Assembly: GCA_963761615.1 (NCBI GenBank)
Contig: CAVXGU010000003.1
Span: 1 to 64,000, forward strand
DNA: 64,000 bases
Reading direction: 5' to 3'
Source of the DNA: CAVXGU01 sp963761615
GTDB lineage: Bacteria; Acidobacteriota; Vicinamibacteria; Vicinamibacterales; CAVVIG01
The notes beneath the pieces were generated by a model. That model ran no database searches. It had not been told where the DNA came from and worked only from the letters and a program-made list of their open reading frames with translations. Below, piece by piece: positions 45,878 through 56,377 of this stretch (the first letter of the stretch is position 1; the number at the start of each line of letters is the position of its first letter). A program made the position numbers and the translations under genes.

Positions 45878-46273
45878 TCATCCGCGGTCCGGGTCGGCCA
45901 GGCCGTCGGAGGCGAGGAGCGCCTTCGCGCGGTCGGCGGTATCCGGATTCAAGCTGAACACGTTGGTCGCCGAGCCCGTGCTCGTCCGGCACAGATAGCC
46001 GCGATCCACGAGCCATCCCACGGCCCGGCCCGTCTCGTCGACCCGCGAGCGAATCGCCTGCTCGACGAGCCGCCAGCGCGCGATGCCCTCGAGATCGTCG
46101 GCGGCATGCGGATGCCGCACGAAGTAGGCGAGGACTTCCTTGACGAGCGCCGCGCTGGGTGGGGGCTCCTTGTCCAAGGCCAGCCGAGACAGCAAGGGCC
46201 GATCCAGCCGGGAGCGCGAGAACAGGCGCGAATCGGTGGTGTTTTCGAGGGCGGTGGGATCGGATCGTCCCAC
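45878..46273 (-). CDS. Small winged-helix-like protein at the head of the eCIS operon
   Basis: The GTG at 46273 is a plausible start, giving 131 residues; the true start is uncertain. The central portion VKEVLAYFVRHPHAADDLEG, then RLVEQAIRSRVDETGRAVGWLVDRGYL, looks like a winged helix. It could be a structural module or a DNA-binding regulator. It is followed directly by the cap protein. No strong ribosome-binding site is visible. Confidence 0.5.
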   Translation of the reverse strand: MGRSDPTALENTTDSRLFSRSRLDRPLLSRLALDKEPPPSAALVKEVLAYFVRHPHAADDLEGIARWRLVEQAIRSRVDETGRAVGWLVDRGYLCRTSTGSATNVFSLNPDTADRAKALLASDGLADPDRG

Positions 46274-46351
46274 CTCGCGCGAAGCTGGACCGCGCGCGCG
46301 GTCGACGAATGCGGCGCCGGCGTTCGAATCCGAGCGGGATCGAAATGCGCG

Positions 46352-46375
46352 GGGTGGGTCCGGGGCGACCCACCC
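46352..46375. terminator. Stable 9-bp hairpin after the regulator gene
   Basis: GGGTGGGTC (46352-46360) and GACCCACCC (46367-46375) form a perfect 9-bp stem with a 6-base loop. It lies just downstream of the leftward regulator stop and upstream of the first eCIS gene. There is no T-run after it, so it may attenuate or protect RNA rather than act as a classic terminator. Confidence 0.5.
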
Positions 46376-46382
46376 GCGTCGG

Positions 46383-47741
<1,359 letters not shown>

Positions 47742-48107
47742 AACGTGCTGCTCGCCGGAAGGAGAGCGATCCGAACGCGAGGCACATCTTAAACGAGCGA
47801 TGCTGCAACTGAAGCCACGTCGATCGAAAAAAATCGGCGTCGACGCGATCTTCGTGCAGCTTGTCACACGCGCGTTGCTCATCGTCCACCGCTTGAGGTC
47901 GAGGTCGATTGCGGAATCGTGCTCCGACTTCAGATCGGTGATCGCTCGTTGTCGGCCGCAGACGACGTCAGCTCGAGCGTACGCAGGACGCGCGCGGGCG
48001 TTTCCGATTCGTCGTCGAACTCGGCGGGGGCGTGCCTGAACCGGTTGAGCTCGGACGGCGTCTAAGGCATTACGCGGCGCGCCGTCTCCTGCGCCAGGGG
48101 AGGTCGG
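47742..48107. other. Divergent intergenic region between the eCIS regulator and the ADOP permease
   Basis: No gene is supported in this 366-base stretch. It should hold promoters for the leftward regulator and the rightward permease. A minus-strand TGGC/TTGC pair was checked as a sigma-54 promoter but its spacing is too short. An A-run lies at 47828-47834. Confidence 0.5.
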
Positions 48108-50573
48108 ATGGACACGTTCCTGCACGACGTGAAGCACGCGCTCCGGGGGCTGGCCCGCACCCCCGCCTTCACCTTCGCGGCGGTCGCCGCGCTCGCGCTG
48201 GGCATCGGTGCGAACACCGCGATCTTCTCCGTGGTCGACGCCGTGCTCCTGCGGCCGGTGCCGTTTCCGGATCCGGATCGGATCGTGTTCTTCACCACCA
48301 CCGCCGCGCAGGGGGAGAGTCCCGCGGCATCGCCTGCGAAGTTCGCCAAGTTCCGGACCGAGACGTCCGTCATCGAGGACGCGGCGGCGTTCCGGACCGG
48401 GGTCGTGAACTACACCGGCGGGGGCGACGTCGAGCAGCTCCGCTCGGGTCAGGTGAGCGCGGCGTATTTCGCGCTGACCGGCGCCCCCATCATCCGCGGC
48501 CGCTCGTTCGCTCGGGAGGAGGACCTGCCTCGCGGCGCCCACGTCGCGCTCATCAGCCAGGGCCTCTGGCAGCGCCACTTCGGGGACGATCCCGACATCG
48601 TCGGCAAGCCGATCTCGCTGAGCGGCGACCTGTACACCGTCATCGGCATTGTGGGCGACGCCTATCATCCGGAGGATCTGGGCCCGGTGCCGGAGGTGTA
48701 CGTGCCGTTCCAGCTCGATCCCGACAGCACCGACCAGGGGCACTACTTCCGATCGGCGGGCCGGCTGAGGGATGGCGTGACGCTCGATCAGGCCAAGGCG
48801 AAGTTCGCCCTCGCCGCAGACGAGTTCAAGGCGCGGTTCCCCACGGTGCTCCAGGCCAGCCAGAGCTTCAGCGTCGAGCCGATGCGGGACGCCTTCGTCA
48901 CCAACGTCAAGCCCATCCTGCTGGTGCTCCTGGGCGCCGTGGCGTTCGTGCTGCTCATCGCCTGCGCCAACGTCGCCAACCTGCTGCTCGTCCGTGCGAC
49001 GGCGCGGAAGCGCGAGATCGCGATCCGGTCGGCGATTGGCGCCGGCCGCGGACGGATCATGCGGCAGCTGCTCACCGAGAGCGTCGTCCTCGCCCTGATC
49101 GGCGGAATTCTCGGGCTCGCGATCGGCAGCATCGGCATACGCGCGCTGCTGTCGATCAACACCGCCGGGCTGCCGAGGGTCGGCGCGAACGGCGTCCGCG
49201 TCGGCCTCGACTGGCGCGTGCTGCTGTTCACGACGGCCGCGGCGCTCGGCACGGGCGTCCTGGTCGGGCTCGTGCCCGCCGTCCAGAGCTCGCGCGCGGA
49301 TCTGAATGCGGCCATCAAGGAAAGCAGCAGCCGGTCCGGTACCGGCTTCCGACAGAACAAGGCCCGATCGGTGCTCGTCGTCGTGGAGACGGCGCTGGCG
49401 CTCGTGCTGCTGGTGGGCGCGGCGCTGCTCATCCGCACTTCGCTCGCGCTCGCGTCGGTCGATCCCGGCTTCAACGCGAGCGGCGTCCTGACGATGAGGA
49501 TGTCGCTGACCGGGCCGCGGTTTCTGACCTCCGACGGCGTCGAGCAGATCGTGCGCGAGGGCTCGGAGCGGCTGAAGACGATTCCGGGGGTGCAGTTCGC
49601 GAGCGCCACGTGCTGCGTGCCGCTGCAGGGCGGCTACGGCCTGCCGTTCACGATCGTCGGGCGGCCCCTGCCGGGGCGGAACCCGTACCACGGCGGCGGC
49701 ATGTGGGTGACCCTGTCGCCGGGGTACTTCGAGGTGTTCGGGATTCCGGTCACGCGCGGCCGTGTGTTCACCGAGCGCGACGACAAGCTGGCGCCGCCCG
49801 TCGTGGTGATCAGCGAGGCCATGGCGAAACAGTACTGGCCCGACAGCGACCCGTTGAACGACCGGCTCGTGATCGGCCGAGGCGTCATGCGGGAGTTCGC
49901 CGACGAGCCCGAGCGGCAGATCATCGGCGTCGTCGGCGACGTCCGCGCGGCGGGGCTGAACGCCAACCCGGGCCCGATCATGTACGTGCCGCAGGCACAG
50001 CTGCCCGATGCCGCCAATGCGCTCAACGTCGGCATCACGCCGCTCGGCTGGGTGATGCGGACCACGGTGCCGCCGGCCTCGGTCGGCGCCGCCGCGCGGG
50101 AGCAGCTTCGACAGGTGACGGGCCTCCCGGTGTCCGATGTGAAGACGATGAGCGAGATCGTCTCGACGTCGGCGTCGCGCCAGCGGTTCAACATGATCCT
50201 GATGAGCGTGTTCGGCGCCGTGGCGCTGCTCCTGGCCGCGATCGGCATCTACGGCCTCATGGCGTACTCGGTGGAGCAGCGTACGCAGGAAATCGGGATC
50301 CGGCTCGCTCTCGGAGCGGAGACCGGCGCGGTGCGCCGGATGGTCGTGCTGCAGGGAATGCGGCTGGCCGTCGTGGGCGTCGTCCTCGGGATCGCGGGCG
50401 CCTACGGCCTGACGCGGCTCCTCGCGAGCGTCCTGTACGGCGTCCAGGCTCACGATGCCGCCGTGTTCGCCGGGATTCCGATCCTGCTGACGATGGTCGC
50501 CCTTGCGGCGGTGTGGCTCCCGGCGGCGCGCGCGAGCCGCGTCGATCCCCTGCAGGCGCTGCGGTGCGAGTGA
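48108..50573 (+). CDS. ADOP-type FtsX/MacB-like ABC transporter permease
   Basis: This 821-residue inner-membrane protein starts at ATG 48108 after AGGGGAGGT. The plan is duplicated: a first transmembrane helix (AALALGIGANTAIFSVVD), a periplasmic MacB-type domain, then an FtsX core (PILLVLLGAVAFVLLIACAN and LLLVRATARKREIAIRSAIG). A second periplasmic domain and a second FtsX core follow, the latter with YSVEQRTQEIGIRLALGAE. The C-terminal LPAARASRVDPLQALRCE is typical. There is no ATPase gene beside it, as for orphan acidobacterial permeases. It converges on dapE with a 4-base gap. Confidence 0.92.
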   Translation: MDTFLHDVKHALRGLARTPAFTFAAVAALALGIGANTAIFSVVDAVLLRPVPFPDPDRIVFFTTTAAQGESPAASPAKFAKFRTETSVIEDAAAFRTGVVNYTGGGDVEQLRSGQVSAAYFALTGAPIIRGRSFAREEDLPRGAHVALISQGLWQRHFGDDPDIVGKPISLSGDLYTVIGIVGDAYHPEDLGPVPEVYVPFQLDPDSTDQGHYFRSAGRLRDGVTLDQAKAKFALAADEFKARFPTVLQASQSFSVEPMRDAFVTNVKPILLVLLGAVAFVLLIACANVANLLLVRATARKREIAIRSAIGAGRGRIMRQLLTESVVLALIGGILGLAIGSIGIRALLSINTAGLPRVGANGVRVGLDWRVLLFTTAAALGTGVLVGLVPAVQSSRADLNAAIKESSSRSGTGFRQNKARSVLVVVETALALVLLVGAALLIRTSLALASVDPGFNASGVLTMRMSLTGPRFLTSDGVEQIVREGSERLKTIPGVQFASATCCVPLQGGYGLPFTIVGRPLPGRNPYHGGGMWVTLSPGYFEVFGIPVTRGRVFTERDDKLAPPVVVISEAMAKQYWPDSDPLNDRLVIGRGVMREFADEPERQIIGVVGDVRAAGLNANPGPIMYVPQAQLPDAANALNVGITPLGWVMRTTVPPASVGAAAREQLRQVTGLPVSDVKTMSEIVSTSASRQRFNMILMSVFGAVALLLAAIGIYGLMAYSVEQRTQEIGIRLALGAETGAVRRMVVLQGMRLAVVGVVLGIAGAYGLTRLLASVLYGVQAHDAAVFAGIPILLTMVALAAVWLPAARASRVDPLQALRCE

Positions 50574-50577
50574 TGCG

Positions 50578-51730
50578 TCACGTCGCCAGGAGGCGGCGGG
50601 CGGTCTGCTCGTACAATCTCGGAGAGCGGTCCGATGTCGGCCACCCGGACGCGCTCGTCGATCTTGTGCATGGTGTCGTTGACGGGGCCGAACTCCACCA
50701 CCTCGCGCGAGACGGTCGCCAGGAACCGGCCGTCCGAGGTGCCGCCGCTCGTCGAGAGCACCGGCGCGCGCCCGACGACCTGACGGATTGAGGATTCCAG
50801 CACGTCGGTGAGCGGGCCGCGAGCGGTCAGGAACGGCGCCCCGGTGAGCTTCCAGCGGATCCCGAAGACGAGGCCGTGCGACGCGAGGATCTCGTCCACC
50901 CGCTCCTGCAGGCCTTCCGCCGTGGAGGCCGGCGAGAACCGGAAGTTGAAGCCGACGGTCAGCTCGCCCGGGATGAGGTTCTCGGCGCCGGCGCCCGCCT
51001 GAATGCTCGAAATCTGGAAGCTCGTCGGCGGGAAGTAGTCGTTGCCCTCGTCCCATCGCTCCGCGACGAGCGCCGCCAGCGCGGGCAGGGCGTCGTGAAT
51101 CGGGTTGCGCCCCCGCTCGGGATAGGCGATGTGGCACTGGACGCCCTCGACGCGCAGGACGCCGGTCAGGGATCCTCGGCGGCCGTTCTTGACGGTGTCG
51201 CCGAGCACGGCGGTCGACGTCGGTTCGCCCACGATGCATGCGTCGAGCGTCTCGCCGCGCCCGGCGAGCGTCTCCACCACCGCCCGCGTGCCGTGGAGGC
51301 CGTCACCCTCTTCGTCCGACGTCAGGAGCACCGCCAGCGATCCGCCGGTCGGCGCGGCAGCCGCGATTCGCTCGGCGGCCGTGACCATGGCAGCCACGGC
51401 CGTCTTCATGTCGGCCGCGCCGCGTCCGTACAGATACCCGCCGCGCACCGCCGCCGCAAAGGGATCGCTCGTCCAGCGATCCGTCGGGCCGGGAGGCACG
51501 ACGTCCACGTGTCCGGCCAGGCAGACGACAGGCCGGCCGCTGCCTCGGCGCGCCCACAGGTTGCGCACGCCGTTCCGGTCGACGCGCTCGCAGGCGAAGC
51601 CGGCGGCCCGCAGACGCGCGGCGATCAGATCGAGGCTGCCGCCGTCGTCCGGCGTCACCGACGGACAGGCGATCAGTTGCTCGGCGAGCGCGAGAGTCTC
51701 GCGCTCAATGGCGGCGGTCGAGTCGCTCAT
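50578..51730 (-). CDS. dapE: Succinyl-diaminopimelate desuccinylase (one-base frame interruption near the end)
   Basis: DapE hydrolyses N-succinyl-LL-diaminopimelate in lysine and peptidoglycan precursor synthesis. The M20 peptidase metal motifs are visible: CLAGHVDVVPPG, YGRGAADMK, TSDEEGDGLHG and a VGEPTST segment. An extra base in ATTGTACGAG near 50618-50625 diverts the reading frame. Skipping it gives the expected end YEQTARRLLAT, a stop at 50578 and 383 residues, a normal length. The unshifted frame would run on into the permease gene. It is grouped with dapD and dapC on the same strand. Confidence 0.9.
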
Positions 51731-51782
51731 GACCTGGCACGCATGCAGCCGGAGGCGGTCGTCACGTCCCGAGCCTCCCGAA

Positions 51783-52607
51783 TCAGGCTCGCAGGAGCTC
51801 GTTGATCGACGTCTTCGATCGGGTCTGCGCGTCCACGCGCTTGACGATGACCGCGCAGCTCAGCGAGTAGCGTCCATCCGGCGAGGGAAGGCTCCCGGGC
51901 ACGACCACCGATCCGGCGGGAACCCGGCCGTAGGTCACCTCGCCGGTGGCGCGGTCGTAGATCCTGGTGCTCTGGCCGATGTACACCCCCATCGAGAGGA
52001 CCGAGTTCTCCTCGACGATGACGCCCTCGACGACCTCCGAGCGGGCGCCGATGAAGCAGTTGTCCTCGATGATGGTGGGCGCGGCCTGGAGCGGCTCGAG
52101 CACCCCGCCGATGCCGACGCCGCCGGACAGGTGCACGTGCTTGCCGATCTGGGCGCAGGACCCGACCGTCGCCCACGTGTCCACCATCGTGCCTTCGTCC
52201 ACGTAGGCGCCGATGTTGACGAACGAGGGCATCAGGACGACGTTCTTCGCGATGAACGATCCCGCTCGCGCGACCGCGGGCGGAACGACGCGAAAGCCGC
52301 CGTCGCGGAACTGCTGGTCCGTGTAGCCCTCGAACTTGGTCGGGACCTTGTCGAAGTACGACAGGACCCCGGACTGCGTCCGTGTGTTGTCGTGGGCGCG
52401 GAAGTAGAGCAGCACCGCTTTCTTCAGCCACTGGTGCGTCGTCCACGTGCCGTCGATCTTCTCCGCCACGCGGAGCGTGCCCGAGTTCAGGTCGCCGATG
52501 ACGTGCGCGATCGCGTCCATGACGTCGCCGGGCATCCGTCCCGGACCCAGCTCGGCGCGGCGCGCGAAGGCGTCGTCGATGATCTGTTCACGCGTGCGTG
52601 TCTGCAT
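51783..52607 (-). CDS. dapD: Tetrahydrodipicolinate N-succinyltransferase
   Basis: This 274-residue left-handed beta-helix acyltransferase uses succinyl-CoA to succinylate tetrahydrodipicolinate. The N-terminal helical domain is followed by hexapeptide repeats. Conserved blocks are FRVVPPAVARAGSFIAKN, VNIGAYVDEGTMVDTWATVG, GKHVHLSGGVGIGGVLEPLQ and IIEDNCFIGARSEVVEGV. Length matches DapD. It lies between dapE (52-base gap) and dapC (18-base gap). Confidence 0.97.
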   Translation of the reverse strand: MQTRTREQIIDDAFARRAELGPGRMPGDVMDAIAHVIGDLNSGTLRVAEKIDGTWTTHQWLKKAVLLYFRAHDNTRTQSGVLSYFDKVPTKFEGYTDQQFRDGGFRVVPPAVARAGSFIAKNVVLMPSFVNIGAYVDEGTMVDTWATVGSCAQIGKHVHLSGGVGIGGVLEPLQAAPTIIEDNCFIGARSEVVEGVIVEENSVLSMGVYIGQSTRIYDRATGEVTYGRVPAGSVVVPGSLPSPDGRYSLSCAVIVKRVDAQTRSKTSINELLRA

Positions 52608-52625
52608 GACGTCCTCGAACCGCTG

Positions 52626-53818
52626 TCAGCCGCAGAACGCGGCGATCCGCCGGGCCGCCTCGACGCAGTCCTCGAGCGGCGGCACGAGCGCGATGCGAAC
52701 GCGGCCGCGTCCGGGATTCTCACCGTGCGCGTCGCGGGCGAGATACTGGCCCGGCAGCACCGTGACCCCCGTCGCCGCCAGCAGCGCTCTCGCGAACCGC
52801 TCGTCGTCGCCACCGGGAACCGGAGCCCAGAGGTAGAACCCGGCGTCCGGAACGGCCACCGGCATCACCGGCGCCAGCCACGGCACGACGGCGGCGAACT
52901 TGGCGCGATAGGCTGCGCGGTTGCCGGCCACGTGCGCCTCGTCGCGCCACGCCGCCTCGCTGGCCCGCTGGACGGTGAGGCTCATCGCCGATCCATGATA
53001 CGTGCGATACAGGAGAAAGCGGCGGAGCAGGCTGGCGTCACCGGCCACGCCGCCCGAACGCAGGCCCGGGGCGTTGGACCGCTTCGACAGGCTGGTGAAG
53101 ACCACGAGATTCCGGAAATCGGACCGGCCCAGCCGGTGCGCGGCCTCGAGGCGCGCCGAGCGGCGGAGCGCTCTCGTCGCCGTAGATCTCGGAGTAGCAC
53201 TCGTCGGAGGCAATCACGAATCCGTGCCGATCAGCGCGGTCGAACAGGGCCCGCCACTCGTCGAGCGTGGCCACGTGGCCGGTCGGATTGCCCGGCGAGC
53301 ACACGTAGACGAGCTCGCGTCCGCGACCACTGCTCCTCCGTGACCACCGAGAGGTCGAGGCGGTAGCCGTCGCCGGGCGTCTGGTTGAGGAACACCGGGC
53401 CGGCGCCGGCCAGCAGCGCCGCGCCTTCATAGATTTGATAGAAGGGGTTCGGGCACACGACGAGCCGCGACGGTCGGGAGGAATCGATGACGGCCTGCGC
53501 GAAGGCGAAGAGCGCCTCCCGGGTGCCGTTGACCGGGAGCACCTGGGTGCGCGCGTCGAGATCGGGCAGGTGATAGCGGCGCGTGAACCAGGCGGCGAGC
53601 GCCGCGCGCAACTCCGGCGAACCGCCCGTCGCGGGATAGACCGACAGGCCGTCGAGGTTCTCGACCAGCGCGCGCCGTATCAATTCGGGCGTCGAATGCT
53701 GGGGCTCTCCGATGGACAGCCGGATCGGCTTCAGCCCTGCGGGCGGCACCACGCCGCCGAGGAGCGCACCCAGCCGTTCGAAGGGATACGGCTGCAGACG
53801 GGAGAGCCCGGGATTCAC
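52626..53818 (-). CDS. dapC: Succinyldiaminopimelate transaminase, PLP class I/II (two one-base frame interruptions)
   Basis: This aminotransferase starts at GTG 53818, overlapping the cupin stop (GTGA). Three frame segments join after skipping one extra base near 53318-53330 and one near 53153-53175, giving about 396 residues. Motifs in order are LSIGEPQHSTPELI, YPATGGSPELRAALAAWF, NGTREALF, CSPGNPTG, IASDECYSEIYG, and the PLP-lysine loop VVFTSLSKRSNAPGLRSG. A final GRGRVRIALVPPLEDC follows. Neighbouring dapD and dapE make the DapC role likely. Both shifts are probably sequence errors. Confidence 0.88.
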
Positions 53819-54156
53819 GCGGGCGAATTCCCGGGCGCTGGTGCGAGCACGGCCAGGATCAGCAGGCGTTCGCCGCTCGAGTTGCGCACCCCGTGCGGTA
53901 CGCCCTCGGGCGCCACGAGCACGTCGCCAGGCTGCAGGGCGACCTCGGACCCCTCCAGGAGGAAGTGTCCCCGCCCCTCGATCACGTAATAGAGCTTGTC
54001 CATTCCGGCGTGGGCGTGGAGCGCGTGCGACTGGCCCGGCTCGAAGGCGTTCAGCCCCACCAGCATTCGCGGCGACTGGAACAGCGTGCTCTTGCCCATC
54101 CGGTCGGCGCGCCAGTCGGCATGGGCGGCCGGTCTCATCAGCGCAGCATGTTCCAT
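53815..54156 (-). CDS. Small cupin-domain protein
   Basis: This 113-residue single-domain cupin has metal-site motif 1, GQSHALHAHAGMDKLYYVIEGRG, and motif 2, LQPGDVLVAPEGVPHGVRN. Histidines in HALHAH and PHG with the intervening Glu form the usual metal site. Substrate is unknown. It overlaps dapC by 4 bases and so belongs to its operon. It is divergent from gltX, with an 83-base gap. Confidence 0.9.
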   Translation of the reverse strand: MEHAALMRPAAHADWRADRMGKSTLFQSPRMLVGLNAFEPGQSHALHAHAGMDKLYYVIEGRGHFLLEGSEVALQPGDVLVAPEGVPHGVRNSSGERLLILAVLAPAPGNSPA

Positions 54157-54239
54157 GACGACACGAGCGTAGCACGATGTCGAGAGGCCGGTGAATCGGG
54201 ACGGACCGCGCCCTCAATCTCCCGCACTACAATTGACGG

Positions 54240-55712
54240 ATGCCTCCGCGCGTGCGCTTCGCCCCGTCCCCCACCGGCTATCTGCACGTGGGCGGTGCGC
54301 GCACAGCACTCTTCAACTGGCTCTTCGCCAGGAAGACGGGCGGCGTCTTCGTGCTTCGCATCGAAGACACCGACGCCGGGCGATCGTCGGCCGAGATGGT
54401 CGCCGGCATCCTGGACGGACTCCGCTGGCTCGGCCTCGACTGGGACGAAGGGCCGCTCATCGGCGGCGGGCACGGGCCGTACTTCCAGTCGGAGCGCTTC
54501 GGCCGGCATCGCGAGGCCGCGGCGCGCCTGGTGTCGGAGGGGAAGGCCTACTACTGCTATTGCACGCCGGAGGAGATCACGGCGAAGCGCGAGGCGGCCG
54601 AGCGCGCCGGTCGCGCGTGGACCTACGATCGCACGTGCCTGGGACTGTCGCCGTCGGAGATCGCCGTCCGCGAGCGGACGGGCCAGCCGCGGGCGATTCG
54701 GTTCCGCGTGCCCGACGGCTGGTCGGAGGCCTTCGACGACCTCGTCCATGGCACGATCCGCTTCGACGCCGCCCACATCGAGGACTTCGTCATCGTCCGC
54801 TCGGACGGCCACCCGACCTATCACCTGTCGGTCGTGTGCGACGATGTGGACATGGCGATCTCGCACGTGGTGCGCGGCGACGACCACGTGTCGAACACGC
54901 CGAAGCACATCCTGCTCTACCAGGCGATCGGCGCGCCGGTCCCGCGGTTCGCGCACGTGCCGCTCATCTTCGGGCCCGACAAGAAGCGCCTCAGCAAGCG
55001 CCACGGGGCGACGTCGGTGATGGAGTACGCCGCGCACGGATATCTGCCCGAGGCGATGGTGAACTTCCTCGCGCTCCTGGGCTGGTCGCCCGGTGCCGGC
55101 GATCGCGAGCTGTTCAGCCGCGCCGAACTGGTCGACGCCTTTGCGCTCGAGGGCATCAGCGGCGGCAACGCCGTGTTCAACGTCGAGAAGCTCGACTGGT
55201 TCAACCAGCAGCACATCATGCGGCTGGCCCCGTCGGACCTGGCCGAGCGCATCAAGCCCGCGCTCGTGGACGCGGGGCTGTGGCGCGACGAGTATCTCGG
55301 CGAACGGCACGCCTGGTTTTTCGCGGTGGTCGAATTGCTGAGGTCACGCGCGAAGCGGCTCGGAGACTTCGCGGTTCAGGGACGCTTCTTCTTCACCGAC
55401 GACATTCAGTACGACGAGGCGGCGGTCGCGAAGTACTTCGTGCCGGAGATGGGAACGGCGCTCGAAGCGATTCGATCGGCGTTCGCGGGCCTCGAGGTCT
55501 TCGACGCCGCGTCGACCGAGACGGCGCTGAGACGCGTGGCCGAGGCGGGCACGTGGAAGGCGGGGATGCTCATCCATACCGTCCGCGCCGCCGTGACGGG
55601 CCGCACGGTCAGTCCGGGACTCTTCGACGTGCTCGCACTCGTCGGCCGCCAGGCCGTCGATCGACGGTTGACGGCCGCCGTGGCGTTCATCCGCGCCGGC
55701 GCCGGCGCGTAG
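54240..55712 (+). CDS. gltX: Glutamate-tRNA ligase
   Basis: This 490-residue class I synthetase charges tRNA-Glu (possibly also tRNA-Gln, if the indirect pathway is used). The HIGH-like motif is in FAPSPTGYLHVGGART. Later motifs are LRIEDTDAGRSS, YYCYCTPEEI (zinc-knuckle region, partial), HVVRGDDHVSNTPKHILLYQ and the KMSKS-like KKRLSKRHGATSV. The helical anticodon-binding domain occupies the last 170 residues. It is intact and of normal length. Confidence 0.97.
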   Translation: MPPRVRFAPSPTGYLHVGGARTALFNWLFARKTGGVFVLRIEDTDAGRSSAEMVAGILDGLRWLGLDWDEGPLIGGGHGPYFQSERFGRHREAAARLVSEGKAYYCYCTPEEITAKREAAERAGRAWTYDRTCLGLSPSEIAVRERTGQPRAIRFRVPDGWSEAFDDLVHGTIRFDAAHIEDFVIVRSDGHPTYHLSVVCDDVDMAISHVVRGDDHVSNTPKHILLYQAIGAPVPRFAHVPLIFGPDKKRLSKRHGATSVMEYAAHGYLPEAMVNFLALLGWSPGAGDRELFSRAELVDAFALEGISGGNAVFNVEKLDWFNQQHIMRLAPSDLAERIKPALVDAGLWRDEYLGERHAWFFAVVELLRSRAKRLGDFAVQGRFFFTDDIQYDEAAVAKYFVPEMGTALEAIRSAFAGLEVFDAASTETALRRVAEAGTWKAGMLIHTVRAAVTGRTVSPGLFDVLALVGRQAVDRRLTAAVAFIRAGAGA

Positions 55713-55898
55713 ACCGCCGGCGAGCAGAAGTTACCGACGAGATCGCAGAATCGTCTCGCTGCGACAAATTTTCATACCCCGCTGCCCCGCCAAGTCGTTG
55801 CTGCAGTGAGGTTTTCGAGAGTCCAGTCCGGCACATCCGTTGCTACGTCTGTATCTCTTGTTGGGGATAGTCCCGGACGGAAGGCAAAGGAGGTTCTT

Positions 55899-56138
55899 GT
55901 GTCGACACGCGATCGCGGATTTGCCTCGATGAATCGCGACAAGCAACGCGAGATTGCCAGCAAGGGTGGCAAGGCTGCCCACGCGAAAGGCCGCGCGCAC
56001 GAGTGGACGAAGGACGAGGCGCGCGAAGCGGGCCGGAAGGGCGGCGTCGCCAGCCAGCGCGTGAAGCGGGAGCACCAGCCGGTGCCGTGGACGACTGTCA
56101 CGGTCCCGTCGGAGCCCGCGCCTGGCTCGCACTTCTAA
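55899..56138 (+). CDS. KGG-motif (stress-induced, Con-10-like) small protein
   Basis: This 79-residue hydrophilic protein starts with GTG at 55899, placed by a strong AAAGGAGGT just upstream. It shows the repeats ASMNRDKQREIASKGGKAAH and EAREAGRKGGVASQ, the hallmark of general stress/KGG proteins. These are basic, likely disordered, and associated with stress or stationary phase. An upstream ATG at 55806 is less likely because it lacks a ribosome-binding site. Confidence 0.75.
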   Translation: MSTRDRGFASMNRDKQREIASKGGKAAHAKGRAHEWTKDEAREAGRKGGVASQRVKREHQPVPWTTVTVPSEPAPGSHF

Positions 56139-56171
56139 AAGATGATCTCGGTCCCGGTGCCCGTTGGCGTA

Positions 56172-56202
56172 TTGACCGGTTGTTTCGGGTTTGACCTATA
56201 AT
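56172..56202 (+). promoter_or_regulatory. Probable sigma-70-type promoter of tRNA-Gln
   Basis: TTGACC at 56172-56177 and TATAAT at 56197-56202 are separated by 19 bases, slightly longer than the ideal 17. The tRNA starts 38 bases after the -10 box. This placement fits transcription of the tRNA. Confidence 0.55.
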
Positions 56203-56240
56203 CGGGGTTTCCCGTCCCCGTTCAATACGCCGCCGGGCAC

Positions 56241-56314
56241 TGGGAGGTCGTCCAACGGTAGGACACGTGGCTCTGGACCACGGTATCGGGGTTCGAATCC
56301 CTGCCTCCCAGCCA
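56241..56314 (+). tRNA. tRNA-Gln(CTG) with encoded CCA
   Basis: The acceptor TGGGAGG (56241-56247) pairs with CCTCCCA (56304-56310), followed by G and CCA at 56312-56314. The anticodon stem CGTGG/CCACG encloses loop CTCTGGA with anticodon CTG at 56273-56275. The T-arm is GGGTTCGAATCCC. I looked for a second copy of its 3' end downstream and saw none. Confidence 0.95.
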
Positions 56315-56377
56315 ATCAAGTCCTTTCAAAATCAAAGACATGCGGCGCTGAAGCATGGGTGCCGATGACGCGGTCGC

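Noticed and set aside
47742..48000. Sigma-54 promoter (TGGC/TTGC) upstream of the eCIS regulator
   Set aside because: The GG-to-GC spacing is 8 bases rather than 10, so it does not fit the consensus.
47742..51239. Extension of the regulator frame far upstream of 47741
   Set aside because: The extra sequence is antisense to the ADOP permease and part of dapE in another frame. The regulator has a natural start at 47741.
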